Below are positions 53,883 through 64,000 of a DNA stretch of 64,000 nucleotides, piece by piece; the stretch's first letter is position 1; each line of letters opens with the position of its first letter. Origin of the DNA: Euclidia mi (Eukaryota > Arthropoda > Insecta > Lepidoptera > Erebidae); the NCBI GenBank assembly GCA_944739405.2, contig OX123191.2:3576830-3640829 (forward strand). Direction: 5' to 3'. The notes under the pieces were generated by a model. The model had not been told where the DNA came from. It made no database searches and saw nothing but the letters and a program-made list of their open reading frames with translations. A program made the translations under genes and the position numbers.

Positions 53883-54719
53883 CTCTACCGCAAAAGCAAT
53901 GATAGCACCGCAGTTTTTTCATTATATTTTAATAACTGTAATTAAGAAACGTTAGGAAACCTAGCTCTGAATTAGCGTTAAAATGCCAGCTTACGAGAAA
54001 TCTTAGCTTCTTGTATTACAGCATAGTTTCTGATAAAAATATTTTTACACTTATTTAATTCAATAAAGCTGCTGATATTAAAAACAGTCTCCATAAAAAC
54101 TGCTACACAAATTTGCTTTCAAAGTAAAACTGCCTCCTTTAAAACTAGAACATTTTCTGAACTAAAATCTTTAATCAGTATAAAGTTGTTGATTCTGATA
54201 AAAAGAGTACTCGCTCGTAAAAGTAAGCGCTAAATTTTATATCGCTAGTCTGAAAACGCTAACCCCGGTGCTATCTAATTTACTGCCTAGTTTGGTCATA
54301 AAATTGAGCAAAATCACTCGCTATCTATGGTAATTTCTATCTAACTATACTGCCTGTTTAGTGCTTCTGGCAGTTTAGTGTTGAAGTTGTTAAAAATCTA
54401 TTGCAGACTGGTGAAGATAATGACTTTTACTGCGTGAATTTCAGCTTTGCCTTTAGAATTTTCCCAAATGAAAAATAGTTTGTTGACATTTGGTGTATTG
54501 TGGGAAAAGGTCTTTATAAATTTTCTGAGTAGTGTCAGAGATTACACTCAAGTTCCTCTTTATAATGTTGTTAGATGACAAAACTGTTTCATCATTAGGT
54601 TGCATGAATGCAAACAACATTGTCCGTGTGACTCACAAACAATACTAATAAAAAAGTTTACAACATTTTAACCGTAGCGGTTAAAACCTACGTTTAAAAG
54701 CGAATACAACTTAAGTCAT
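53883..54719. other. No gene recognised
   Basis: AT-rich, no signal. Confidence 0.5.
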
Positions 54720-55013
54720 GTTTATACACTGTTCCACTGCTGGTCACGGATATCTTCTGAATATAAGATGCAATAGGTCCGTGTGGTGACGGATTAAGAA
54801 TACGGAATGTCACCACCCCATATCATCCCATGGGTGTCGTAAGAGCCGACAGAGGAGCATATTATGCAGAGAACAGCACTGTAAGAGAAGGAAACTTGAT
54901 ACAAACCCTATACCAACCCGTTTGGCCAGCGTGGTATAGTAGGCCAATTTCTCCTTTCAAAGGAGAGGCCTAGTCCAGCAGTGGACTGTTGAAGACTGAT
55001 GATGATGATGATA
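54720..55013 (+). mobile_element. LINE 3' end with (GAT)n tail
   Basis: GTTTGGCCAGCGTGG, AGGAGAGGCCTAGTCCAGCA and GTGGACTGTTGAAGACTGAT lead into (GAT)5. This is the typical 3' end of lepidopteran LINEs with a GAT tail. No coding part is left. Confidence 0.65.
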
Positions 55014-55636
55014 CATCATTGCATTTTGTTGGATACTACAATTGAAAACGACTACTGATATATGCAATAAAGGGATCGAGATAGGCTTGCTATGTTTTAA
55101 CCTAACAGTTTTTCGAAGTCCACTTCTGAACATAAGCCCCTCTACTGAGCGTCAACATAGCTTGTGAGCCGATAGGAGGATTTGGGTTTTATACCACCAG
55201 ATGGGTTGGTATAGAATGATGTCGAGATTTCTATCACTACACAAATATAATATTTGTTTCGTTTTTAGTCACCTCCTGCGATACCCACAGATTGATACCT
55301 TGTATTCTTGATTCCTCACCACGCGGAGTATTGCTATGGCTATTGGCCAGCTATATTATACAGGGCGTTGATTTGCATTTGCAAAATATTTTAAGGGGTT
55401 CATATTCTAATACAAATACATGAAAAATAAGCCATAAAAATTTAAACAAAAATTTCGTCATCATACACTTTGAAAATTAATTCGGTGTATTGACCACCGC
55501 CGCCGCTGAGCTGATCGCGATTGCAGGTGCCTAACACACACAAGCACACGTACCTACAGTGCCTGCGCGATACAGTCTTATTTTGCACGATTTTACTATC
55601 TAAGTCACATTGAATGAAAATAGGGTCTTATACATA
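55014..55636. other. No gene recognised
   Basis: AT-rich flank of the mariner. The stretch beginning TACAGGGCGTTGATTTGCA (~55378) may be a further interspersed repeat. Confidence 0.4.
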
Positions 55637-56850
55637 GGCTGCACTAAAAGTATCGGGAATGGAATATTTCCACTGTTCCTGTCATATTAAAACCTTTTTA
55701 ATTGAAAACTCCTTGGTTTTAAAAATCGAATACAATTTATTTATTTAAAAAAAGATTCTCGGTCTTGTCACAAGGTTTTGTCAAACTTGTTTAGACGTTG
55801 AGAAAATGGAATTGACTCGAGAAAATTCAAGAGCGATGATTTATTATAACTTTCGAAGTGGTATAACACAAAAACAGTGTGTCAACCGGATGATTTCTGC
55901 ATTTGATGATGAAGCCCCATCCAAAACCACAATTTATCGCTGGTTTGCTGAATTTTAACGTGGACATGTCAAGCTTAGTGGTGATCGCCGTCAAGGTCGT
56001 CCAAAAACTGCAGTCACCCAAGAAAACATTGATGCTGTGCGTAAGTTGATTGAGGAAGATCGACATGTGACATACCGCGAAATTCAGGCAACTTTAGACA
56101 TTGGCATGAGTCAAATACAAATAATCTTGCATGAACAATTAGGTGTAAAAAAGTTGTTTTCCCGATGTATACCGCATTCGCTCTGTGAAGAGCAAAAAGC
56201 GACTCGCGTTACTTGGTGCATCAGAACTCTTGAAAGATTCCACGCAGGATCCTCAAATTCTGTATACAACATCGTATCAGGTGACGAATCCTGGATATAC
56301 GCGTACGAACCCGAAACAAAAAACCAGTCACGAGTTTGGGTGTTCGAAATTGAGTTAAAGCCAACAAAAAGTTTTCGTTCACGGAGTGTTGCAAAAAAAA
56401 TGGTGGCTACGTTTGTCTTCAAAACCGGCCATGTTACGACTATTCCTCTTGGGGGACAAAGAACGGTTAACGCAGAATGGTATGCTAGCATTTGTTTGCC
56501 ACAGGTCGTTTCTGAACTCCGTAAGGAGAGTTTTTAGAGCAAGAAAACATAGAATTATTAGACCATCCGCCGTACAGCCCTGACCTAAGCCCTAATGATT
56601 TCTATATTTTCCCTAAAATAAAGAATAAATTGCGTGGACAGAGATTTTCATCACCTGAAGAAGCTGTGGACGCCTACAAAACGGCCATTTTGGAGACCCT
56701 AACTTCCGAATGGAATGGTTGCTTCAATGATTGGTTCCATCGTATGGAAAAATGTGTCAAATTTTGCGGAGAATACTTCGAAAAGCAATAAATAAATTTT
56801 TAAATAGTAATGTTGTGTCACTTCCTTGATACCCGAAATTTGCAGTCAAC
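55637..56850 (+). mobile_element. mariner-family DNA transposon (inactive)
   Basis: It starts TA|GGCTGCACTAAAAGTATCGGG. The right end is degraded, with GATACCCGAAATTTGCAGTC as the partial inverted match. The transposase lies between. The right TA is not clear. Confidence 0.75.
55806..56790 (+). pseudogene. mariner transposase, broken
   Basis: The ATG at 55806 opens MELTRENSRAMIYYNFRSG with the N-terminal helix-turn-helix region (TTIYRWFAEF). An in-frame TAA at 55956-55958 (codon 51) stops it. The frame then continues with GRPKTAVT, TYREIQATLDIGMSQIQIIL and the first catalytic Asp in GDESWIYAYEP (~56281). After LPQVVSELRKESF (56537) the stretch that normally carries the second catalytic Asp (H-D-N region) is missing. 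The rest (LLDHPPYSPDLSPNDFY with the third Asp, then EYFEKQ and stop at ~56790) is in another frame. Cut-and-paste activity is impossible. Confidence 0.88.
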
Positions 56851-58097
56851 GCACACTATCTGAAATAATTTTAGGTTGATAAGGATACTGTATACCTATG
56901 TCGTATTATTAAAATATAATCTTCAATCTTATAATCTTTTGTGGCAAAACTATCGAACTCATTGTAAGCAAACTTTTATCATAGTGTGTTATAATGTCAA
57001 CAGGCAAAACTATTGGTTGATAAAATGTATATTTTGATACGGTAGTTGATTTGTAATTTGCACCAATGTAGTACCTATTGTAGGCTAGTCGTTGCTTTAG
57101 TAGTACGTTCAATTCTTTTGAATATTTTCAAGGTCGAAATATTGTATTTCGACCCGAAGCAGTTTATCTCTTTTCTAGGGTTGCTACCTTTCTCCTTGCC
57201 AAAACCAGTAGTGGTTTATTTATGAAAGTGTAATACCATTTAAACCATTTATTTATACCACACATATGGACACGTAAACAACAATTTATGAAATAAAAAA
57301 AAATGCAGAAAAGATATGCATGGCAAGGATACAGCTCAGTAGACGCTGTGCCTATTAGGCACAGCGTCAGCTGGACCCTTCCATCTGAGCAACAATTTGT
57401 TTTGATGCACACGTCTAGCCACCACAAACTACTTAGTTACACAACACAATTCTTATATATGCAAATTAAACAAAAACAATCGCACAAGTACAATAACAAT
57501 TACACAACAACAATAACAATTACACAACTACAATACAAATTACAATTTACAATTACACAACTAAAATTGTACTTCGAATCTTTTTTGATGGACACACTAT
57601 CAAATAATACACAAAGCAAATATAAAAAAATACGAAATAATAAAAAAATAATAAGGTAATACAAAGGTAATTGCCGTCTGCCAAATTTTTGCATTATTTA
57701 TTCGTAAATATATTGTATAAAATTAAGTGTATTTTCCATCGAACAAGTTGTTATTACTGTCGTCGCGTAAATGATCGGTGGCCAGCGAGTACAAAATAAT
57801 ACTTTTATTCGAATAAATTCTGCACTTATTGAAATATGAATTAATTGGAATTCATTATACTTCTTTGTGGCATATCAGACAAATATGGAACAATAAGCTT
57901 AATTTTTATATTTTAGAACTAACTTAAGTTATTATCTAAAATTGTAAGATATAATTTGAGATAAATAATTATAATAATAAAGCCTCTTTTATTTCCCATA
58001 ACCGTAAAATAAATTTAACAGAGTATAATTTTTTTTTTTTAATAAATTTATATAATGCTAGTAGTTCTTACTTATACTAGGTACTTATATTATGTAC
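56851..58097. other. No gene; small palindrome at 57342-57368
   Basis: AT-rich with an (ACAACAATAACAATT)-type simple repeat near 57490-57560. GACGCTGTGCCTA (57342-57354) and its exact complement (57356-57368) form a hairpin with a 1-nt centre. Confidence 0.6.
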
Positions 58098-59685
58098 TTA
58101 AAAACTAAAATGCCATTGTTCAGGTATTTTCCCGGTGTTTAAAATTATATTAAAAATACTTGTAAGCGGCCTGGTGAGTAATTCTGCGCCTGCTATCAGC
58201 GCCTCGTTCTTTACGCCGTCAGGTCCAGGGGTCTTCTCCCGCTTAAGCTTTTTAATATTTTTCAGGACGTCTTCATCGTGTATAATAGTTGTTTCGTTTC
58301 CGATTTTTTTTGAGGTGTCTATTTGTGTGGCTGGTATGGTGTCTTCAGCTGTAGTCGCATACAGATTTTTGTAGAAGCTCGTAGCGCATGATATAATGTC
58401 TTTTCTAGATTTTGTTTCATTTTGTCCATTTTTTAGGCCCTTGATCCAGTCAGTATGGGTGATTAGTTGTTTGTAAGCTCTTTTGGCACTTCTAAACTGT
58501 GTTAAGCTAGCTTCCATAATTTTTTTCTTGTGTTGATTGTAATCATTTCTTATTACATTACTGGTTTGTTTGTATAGATATGATAGCTCTTTTTTTGTTT
58601 CAATTGTTTTGTTCTTGATTTTTAAAAGTTCTGTGCGTCTTTGGATCATGAGTTTGGTTGTTTCGCTAAAAAAGTGATGACAGTGCTCTTTGCTCTTATA
58701 TACGGTTTGCGGTTTTAAACAATCTTTAATGTAGAGTTCGAGTTTATCGTATGTATCTTGTATGTGATCTTTGTCAATTTGTAAGTCCTTAATGCTAGTT
58801 TCTAGGTTAGAAAGGTATGTTTTTATTTCTTCGTCTGTTTTCAATGATATTACAGTATCTTGAAAGTGTTTTCGACATTTCTTGTGGTTTTTCAAGGTTA
58901 ATGTTGCTCTTACAATTCGATGATCTGACGGGAACTCTACGTTGTTTAAGACTTCTATGTTTTTGATATTTTTTAGTACATTAGACATGATTAAGTCGAT
59001 TTCATTTTTTGTTCTTTCGTCTGGCGATATCCATGTCCATCTTCGATTGTTTTTCTTTTTAAAGTGCGTGTTCATGATATGTAGTTTATATTCAAGCGCG
59101 TATTGTATCAGCCTTTCTCCTCTTTTGTTTCTTGTTCCATATCCGAACTTTCCCATGATCAGGTTTTCGTTGGTTTTTGGTAGTCCTATCTTGGCGTTGA
59201 AATCTCCAATTACCAAGATATATTGACAATTCACCGATAAATCGTGAGCCTTTTGTAGCGTTTGGTAAAACTTCTCTATAGTTTCTTCATCTGAGTCATT
59301 TGTCGGAGCGTATACCTACTTGAATAATTGACAGGTCGATATCATGTAGTTTTAGATGAAGTAATGCCACTCTCTCTGATAAGCCGCAGAAATTCACAAT
59401 ATTTTTCTTGTATTCCTTTTTGATGAGAAACCCCACGCCATATAAACCGGGTGTTTCGCCGATATAGCAGAATATGTGGTTACTGTATTCTTCAATTTTG
59501 CACCCAGTTCTTCTTATCTCCGCTAGGCCAAGTATATCAATTTTTATATTCTGAATAGCGTGTGTTAATTCTATATACCTTTCAATAGTAGAGAGTGATC
59601 GAACATTATATGTAGCAATCTTTAAGTTATTATTTTTGTTTCTTGTTCTGGTGATGATTGGAGGGTTGTGGTCGTACTCTTCCAC
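58098..59685 (-). pseudogene. L1-like ORF2: endonuclease and RT N-terminus, truncated
   Basis: The first part (59296-59685) reads LKIATYNVRSLSTIERY and LGLAEIRRTG (catalytic Glu). A frame break near 59300-59320 is followed by 58098-59234: VIGDFNAKIGLPKTN, TKNEIDLIMSN and FPSDHRIVRATL with the catalytic Asp-His. RT N-terminal sequence follows (KREKTPGPDGVKNEALIAGA, TGKIPEQWH) and then unrelated AT-rich DNA. RT catalytic boxes are absent. Very Lys/Asn-rich, matching the AT-rich composition. Confidence 0.82.
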
Positions 59686-59727
59686 GGGGACCAGCCGGGT
59701 TGGAAGACTGAGAGGGGCCGTTGACTG

Positions 59728-60530
59728 CTAGTCTGTATTTGTTTTCATGCGATTGGCGTTCTGCTCATGGCTTGGACTCGGTACAAGGTTCTGAAGCGTA
59801 GGTTTTTTGATAGTGAAATTATTCATGTTATTTTTCTTATTTATTTTCGTGGGTTGTTTTGTGTTATGTTTGTCACTTCTATTGTTGGTGTCTGATGTTT
59901 CAGGAGATTCTGATAAGTTCCTTTTATTGTTGGATGTTTGTTGTTGGTTCTTTTGGGTGTTTGGGTCAAAAATAACAAGCTTATCATATTTTATAAAACC
60001 TTTTTTCCCCTGTTCCTTTTCCTTTTCTAATTCTATTTGGAGATCCTTTCGCTTTTTGATAATATCTAACGGAAAGTCTTCTTTTATGTAGCACGAAGAT
60101 CCGTTTAAGCATTTTTTGTGTTTTTGTATTTGTATTTTTAATCCCATGTTGTGTAATGTTACTATGATGGGTCTGACCTTCTCGCTCTTTTTCCCAAGTC
60201 TCCTTACAGATTCTATACCAGAGCTGTCACATTTGATATTCAATTTATTGTTTATTATGTCTAGTACGCTGTTCTCCAAATCTTGGTAACTTGATTCGGT
60301 TTCTTGTACTCCGAAAAATAGTAGATTTTTCCTTCTCATATATCTTTCAAAATTATCTATGGCTTTTTTTTGATTTTCTAATTTTTGTTCTATAAGTGTG
60401 TTTTTGTTTTCTAGCTGCTTAAACTTCTCATTAAATTATAATTTATAGCATTTTTTATTTCTTCCTTCATATTATCCATGTCTAGTTTTTGTTGTTTCAT
60501 ATCTTCTTGCATTTTTAAAAACATAATTTT
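59728..60530 (-). pseudogene. L1-like ORF1 (coiled coil + RRM-like), one frameshift
   Basis: The N-terminal coiled coil is split between two frames: MFLKMQEDMKQQKLDMDNMK (~60450-60530) and then KQLENKNTLIEQKLENQKKA (~60345-60415). The rest is open from 60339: RRKNLLFFGVQET, an RRM-like strand, VRRLGKKSEKVRPIIVTL and SCYIKEDFP, then a long Lys/Asn-rich tail. The architecture is that of L1-type ORF1 RNA-binding chaperones. The frameshift lies near 60415-60430. Confidence 0.65.
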
Positions 60531-60713
60531 AATTTCATCCAAGGTAAACAAAACAGCGCCCTCTCTTTTTCTTCACAGAGAACCAGGTGGCTGGTCGATT
60601 ATGATACGAGATTATTTCACTATGATGCGGTATTCAGTATTAGGAAGCTTGATAACCAGGCAGTTCCAATGGTAGCTGCTAGATGGCAGTAGTAATGTAG
60701 TCTTGTTGCTGGT

Positions 60714-60911
60714 GCTCCTTGTTGGTGGTAGGTAGCGGAACTAAACGGAGCGTCGATAAAGCAGGTTCGTCGTGTTTTTCCTCTGCGTGCTCCTTGCGGT
60801 GCGTAGCGGAACTAATCGAAGCGTCGATAAAGCAGGCTCGTCGTGCTTTTCCTGTGCTCCTTGCGGCGCGTAGCGGAACTTATCGGAGCGTCGATAGAGC
60901 AGTTTCGTCGT
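60714..60911. repeat. Three ~67-75-bp tandem monomers upstream of ORF1
   Basis: Units begin GCTCCTTG at 60714, 60789 and 60856 and share GTAGCGGAACT, GCGTCGATA(A/G)AGCAG and TTCGTCGT. They lie on the 5' side of the minus-strand LINE. Like mouse L1 monomers, they could act as its promoter; that is inference. Confidence 0.85.
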
Positions 60912-61390
60912 TTTTTTTTCAACTATTAGTTTAGGTTATAAAATAAATATCAATGCCAAAACCCTCGCTTTATCCTGACTTCTCCGAAGCCCAACGAAAA
61001 TAAGGGTCCAGCGATTGAGACCTCTCGCTCCTTTCACCGGAAAACGCACAAATGCGATTGTTAAAGGCACTGTACACTTGGATTGTTTTCTTCCGACCTT
61101 TGCTTCGATGTTCAATTTGTGGCAATGTGTTCTGGTGTATAGCAACTTTGTGACAACTTTTTACTACTTATTTTACGGTTTATATATTTTTACGAACAAT
61201 AAAAACACGGACGCGATGTTGACAGTTGGCACTACAGCGCCCTCTTCCAAATAATTTGAGATAGTATTATATAATATACCTACTTATACTTAACATTTTT
61301 CTATAATAATACCAAATAATGTGTAACATAATGCATCTAATTAACATAACAAATGTAAGCTACTCTAAAAAAATAATTTAAGATTATATA
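60912..61390. other. Probable outer 5' region of the L1-like LINE; otherwise no gene
   Basis: Moderately GC-rich up to ~61245, ending with a second ACAGCGCCCTCT, then AT-rich. No reading frame of note. Confidence 0.35.
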
Positions 61391-61424
61391 TTTCTTTATT
61401 ATATAAGCTTATATAATAAAGAAA
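61391..61424. repeat. Perfect 34-bp palindrome centred on AAGCTT
   Basis: TTTCTTTATTATATAAG and its exact complement meet with no spacer. Confidence 0.95.
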
Positions 61425-61479
61425 ACAAAATTGAAAATAAGCGTCATAAAACTCCTTCATATTGTTGTTCCAAAAAGAC

Positions 61480-61590
61480 TGGTAGCATTGCTACGTTGTA
61501 AGATTTGATTTGGCCGGAAAGTGGACCCCAAGCTCTAAGCCGAAATTTTTAATGCAACTGGGAAAACGCTAGGATAATTATTATGTCTAT
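61480..61590 (+). repeat. Interspersed '...GCTAGGA' repeat, copy 6
   Basis: TTTGGCCGGAAAGTGGACC, CAAGCTCTAAG and AACTGGGAAAACGCTAGGAT match the family. Confidence 0.6.
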
Positions 61591-63087
61591 GCATAATGAT
61601 CTGTAAGCAATTGCAACAAAAAGATATCAAAATCTATTACCCGGTTTAAAATTAACAAGTTAATAGTAGCTATTCTATCGAATATACTTTTCTCACTTGA
61701 GACCCATTTCTTAATGCTGTCAACTCATTTATATAGACCACTTCCACATTCACACTATTTGCATCACACAAAATTGTCCTGAAACGGAATAGTTCCATAG
61801 TACAATACGATAATTCTACAAGCCCGTATAATTGTCTGCAAAACAATCGCATCGGTTTAGATTTTAAGTCCGAATCGTTGCAATTCAAGATTTCAACGCA
61901 GATTTTGAACTGGGTCAATGAGTTAAACTGAAACTGACTGTGTTTGCTCAGATAGCCAATTTAGCCACAGTTGTTTGGTGGAATAGAGATGCATCCGGAG
62001 ATAGCATTTTTGAGAAAATTTTACACCACTCTTCTGCGTTTTCAGCGTCTGTTAGATAAAGTTGTAATCATGCCTAAGGGTAATGCAGTGGGTCCAAAAC
62101 TAGAAAATGTTATCTGGTACTTATATGTATGTGTTTATACTGATTTTAGATACTTCGTTTATCATCAAGTAAGTTTGCGAAAGAAATAACAGACAAACAC
62201 CCACAACTAAAACAGGTAAAATAAAATAAACTTCCGTAACAGAATAAATGTCACAATGCATGGTCAGATGACCACTCCTGTCACAACTTTGTCTATTTAG
62301 TGAACAAACTTCGTAAACGATTCCATTGAAAATTTATAAACTCATGTTTACAACACATGAGGGCAAAAATCAATAGTTTATTACAAGTTAGTCGCTAACG
62401 TGACACACACAAAAAAAGTAAACACACGCTCACATGAAGCCGGTTCTATAAAAATATGTGACTAAGTTGGCCCTTAGGGCATGACAAACTAAAAGGTAAA
62501 TAAAATGTATAATAGTCTTGTAATGTGTGAAGATATGGGGATATTTTATCCCTAGAGCCTTTTCACGATGAAATGTCGACTCGAATATCGAATTCCAGCA
62601 GCTATTTTTCTGTTTATTTTGTCAGTATAATTGAGTTAAAAAGACCGTGTTTCGCTGGAACAAAGAAAATAGTGTAACTAACCGATTTGTCGCAATAGAG
62701 GAATGCCTCTTGCTGCCTCAATCTTCATCGCGTACGGGTTTTTGAAGTGAAGTCAGTTGCGTTATTTGATATTATAGTTTTCCATTATCTGTCCAATGTT
62801 CCGATAATTATGTGAAGTCTTTATAACACTATAACCCTATAGAATAATATGAAGCTAACTGGGACAGTTTAGAAACCCCTACAGTATTATACATTTTTAT
62901 ATGTTGGCTTCGAGTTAATACGAGTGGAATATTTAAGCTCATGTCAAACAAATTCTCAGAAACAGACAATTAATCTCATGTAATTAGTACGACATAGAAG
63001 CGTAACTCTGCATGAAAATTTCAGCTACCGTCTATGACAGAAAATCCCTCACATGGATTAAATATACATATTATGTTTAACTACGGA
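61591..63087. other. No gene; one weak exon-like segment at 62046-62127
   Basis: AT-rich. CTCTTCTGCGTTTTCAG at 62045 is a good acceptor followed by an open stretch (DKVVIMPKGNAVGPKLENVI) and GTATGT at 62128. There is no further support. Confidence 0.25.
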
Positions 63088-63221
63088 TTTCAATATTCGA
63101 AATATAGATAGATCTGTATATTTTAGATACGTTTTTGACAGTTTTTGACATAAGCTCCGTACAAAATATGTCAAACACGAATCTAAAATCTACAGATCTA
63201 TCTATAGTTCGAATATTGAAA
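63088..63221. mobile_element. 134-bp MITE with 41-bp terminal inverted repeats
   Basis: 63088-63128 and 63181-63221 are reverse complements with 2 mismatches in 41 (TTTCAATATTCGAA..., ATAGATAGATCTGTA). The 52-bp middle includes a direct duplication GTTTTTGACA. Non-autonomous. Confidence 0.8.
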
Positions 63222-63235
63222 ATGGCCGTAAGTGG

Positions 63236-64000
63236 TGAGGAATGAAATGTGGTCGGTGCTGTCAATGAATGGGGTGGACAGCAGCCTTATTCGAGCTCTA
63301 AAATCCCTTTATGAGGATTCTAGACTTTGTGTGAGGATAAACGGGCATACACTGACTGGTTTACCATCGAGAAAGGTGTTAGACAGGGATGTGTAGCGTC
63401 GCCGTGGCTGTTTAACCTCTTCATGTACAGTTGTTTGCAAGATCTAAAACATACTGACTGCAGATTAAGGATGAATGGGTTACTTGTCAAATGCCTCCTT
63501 TATGCTGATGATCAGGTAATACTTGCATCTTCAGCGGAGGAATTGCAGGAGATGTTAACAATCATGCATGGTGCGTTAGAGAGGAAAGGAATGAAAGTGA
63601 ATATAAGTAAAACGAAAGTTATGTTTTTTGAAAAGGAGGAATGCGTTACGGCTTGTAATGTTTTGATCGATGGACAACGAGTGGAGCAAGTGAATGAGTT
63701 TGTATACTTAGGTACGTTATTTACAATAAATGGTAAGAATGAAAAATATATATAAAAAGAAGAGTAATGCAGATAATAGAGTGAATGGAGCTCTGAAGGC
63801 GTTTATGAATAGCCAAAACGTGTCCAAAAAGGCACGTTTGGCTGTGCATAGAGGGTTATTAGTGCCTACCCTTATGTACGGTATTGAAAGTTGGGTATGG
63901 CAGAAGAGATTTGAAAGTAGAATAAATGCTGTAGAAATGAGAACACTGAGAAGTATGTGTGGTGTATCTTTGACCGACAGAGTAAAAAATTTGTGTGATA
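63236..64000 (+). pseudogene. LINE RT fragment running off the window
   Basis: LKSLYEDSRLCVRING, then after a shift near 63345 TIEKGVRQGCVASPWLFNLF, LLYADDQVILASSAEELQEM (YADD intact), NISKTKVMFFEKE and NEFVYLGTLFTINGK. After a further shift near 63740 come LLVPTLMYGIESWVWQKR and RTLRSMCGVSLTDRVKN. It is a 5'-truncated LINE polymerase of the kind whose C-terminal tail is seen at 17130-17360. The 3' end lies outside the window. Confidence 0.82.

Larger units (their letters stand above)
58098..60911 (-). mobile_element. L1-like LINE with ORF1, 3'-truncated, minus strand
   Basis: In order on the minus strand: tandem monomers (60714-60911), ORF1 with coiled coil (about 60530-59728), endonuclease and the beginning of RT. 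It stops at 58098 before the RT catalytic box. The 5' end may extend to ~61245, since ACAGCGCCCTCT occurs at both 60553-60564 and 61234-61245. Loss of the 3' half is unusual for a LINE, which normally loses its 5' end. Confidence 0.75.

Noticed and set aside
55263..55430. Acceptor-like TTTTTAG followed by a ~50-codon open frame
   Set aside because: No donor consensus, peptide without character, and the region overlaps a probable repeat.
62046..62127. Segment with acceptor TTTTCAG and an open frame
   Set aside because: The donor is ambiguous (GTACTT, GTATGT or GTAAGT further on), there is no partner exon, and the composition is close to background. Kept only as a remark.

Overview
The window looks like insect, and most probably lepidopteran, nuclear DNA. 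It is AT-rich and intergenic or intronic in character, and densely packed with transposable elements. Families that by my recollection are typical of moths and butterflies recur: tRNA-headed SINEs, a '...GCTAGGA' interspersed repeat, canonical TC...CTAG Helitrons, RTE-, CR1/Jockey- and L1-like LINEs, mariner, Ty3/gypsy, and a BEL/Pao element with an envelope gene. No complete host protein gene is visible. The only confident host-type gene is a structurally intact tRNA-Gly (anticodon UCC) at 18660-18731. Three short minus-strand segments (39672-39777, 22546-22651, 22221-22250) have splice sites and mutually compatible reading phases and may be exons of one host gene running leftward. That is inference.

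Layout. 1-121: tail of an interspersed repeat cut by the window edge. 122-8677: nearly complete BEL/Pao element (LTRs, gag, protease-RT-RNase H-integrase, and a Baculo_F-like env in the same frame as pol after one TGA). 8.9-11.2 kb: SINEs, a 215-bp hairpin MITE and a GGAAT satellite tract. 11.5-16.9 kb: two adjacent broken LINEs on the minus strand plus a LINE 3' end on the plus strand. 18.3-23.5 kb: second copy of the MITE, the tRNA, several SINEs and LINE fragments. 24.2-24.9 kb: GC-rich minus-strand retroelement. 24904-29347: two Helitrons joined head to tail with no base between them. Each has an 18-bp minisatellite, and the second carries a broken OTU cysteine-protease gene.

29.7-32.9 kb: RTE-type LINE (minus). 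34.3-36.7 kb: 5'-truncated Ty3/gypsy element with its 3' LTR. 42414-46426: full-length LINE with an 11-bp target-site duplication and an ORF interrupted by one nonsense codon. 46660-48637: minus-strand Helitron with a 111-bp tandem repeat. 52242-53865: 5'-truncated RTE copy with a 17-bp target-site duplication. 55.6-56.9 kb: dead mariner. 58.1-60.9 kb: L1-like LINE with repeated monomers upstream of ORF1. 63.1-64 kb: a MITE and a LINE fragment running off the window end.

The genes do not form a pathway. They are independent mobile elements, several nested in each other. The observations most worth following up are the seamless Helitron tandem with its OTU relic, the BEL element whose env follows pol in frame behind a single TGA, the putative split host gene, and several long perfect palindromes.
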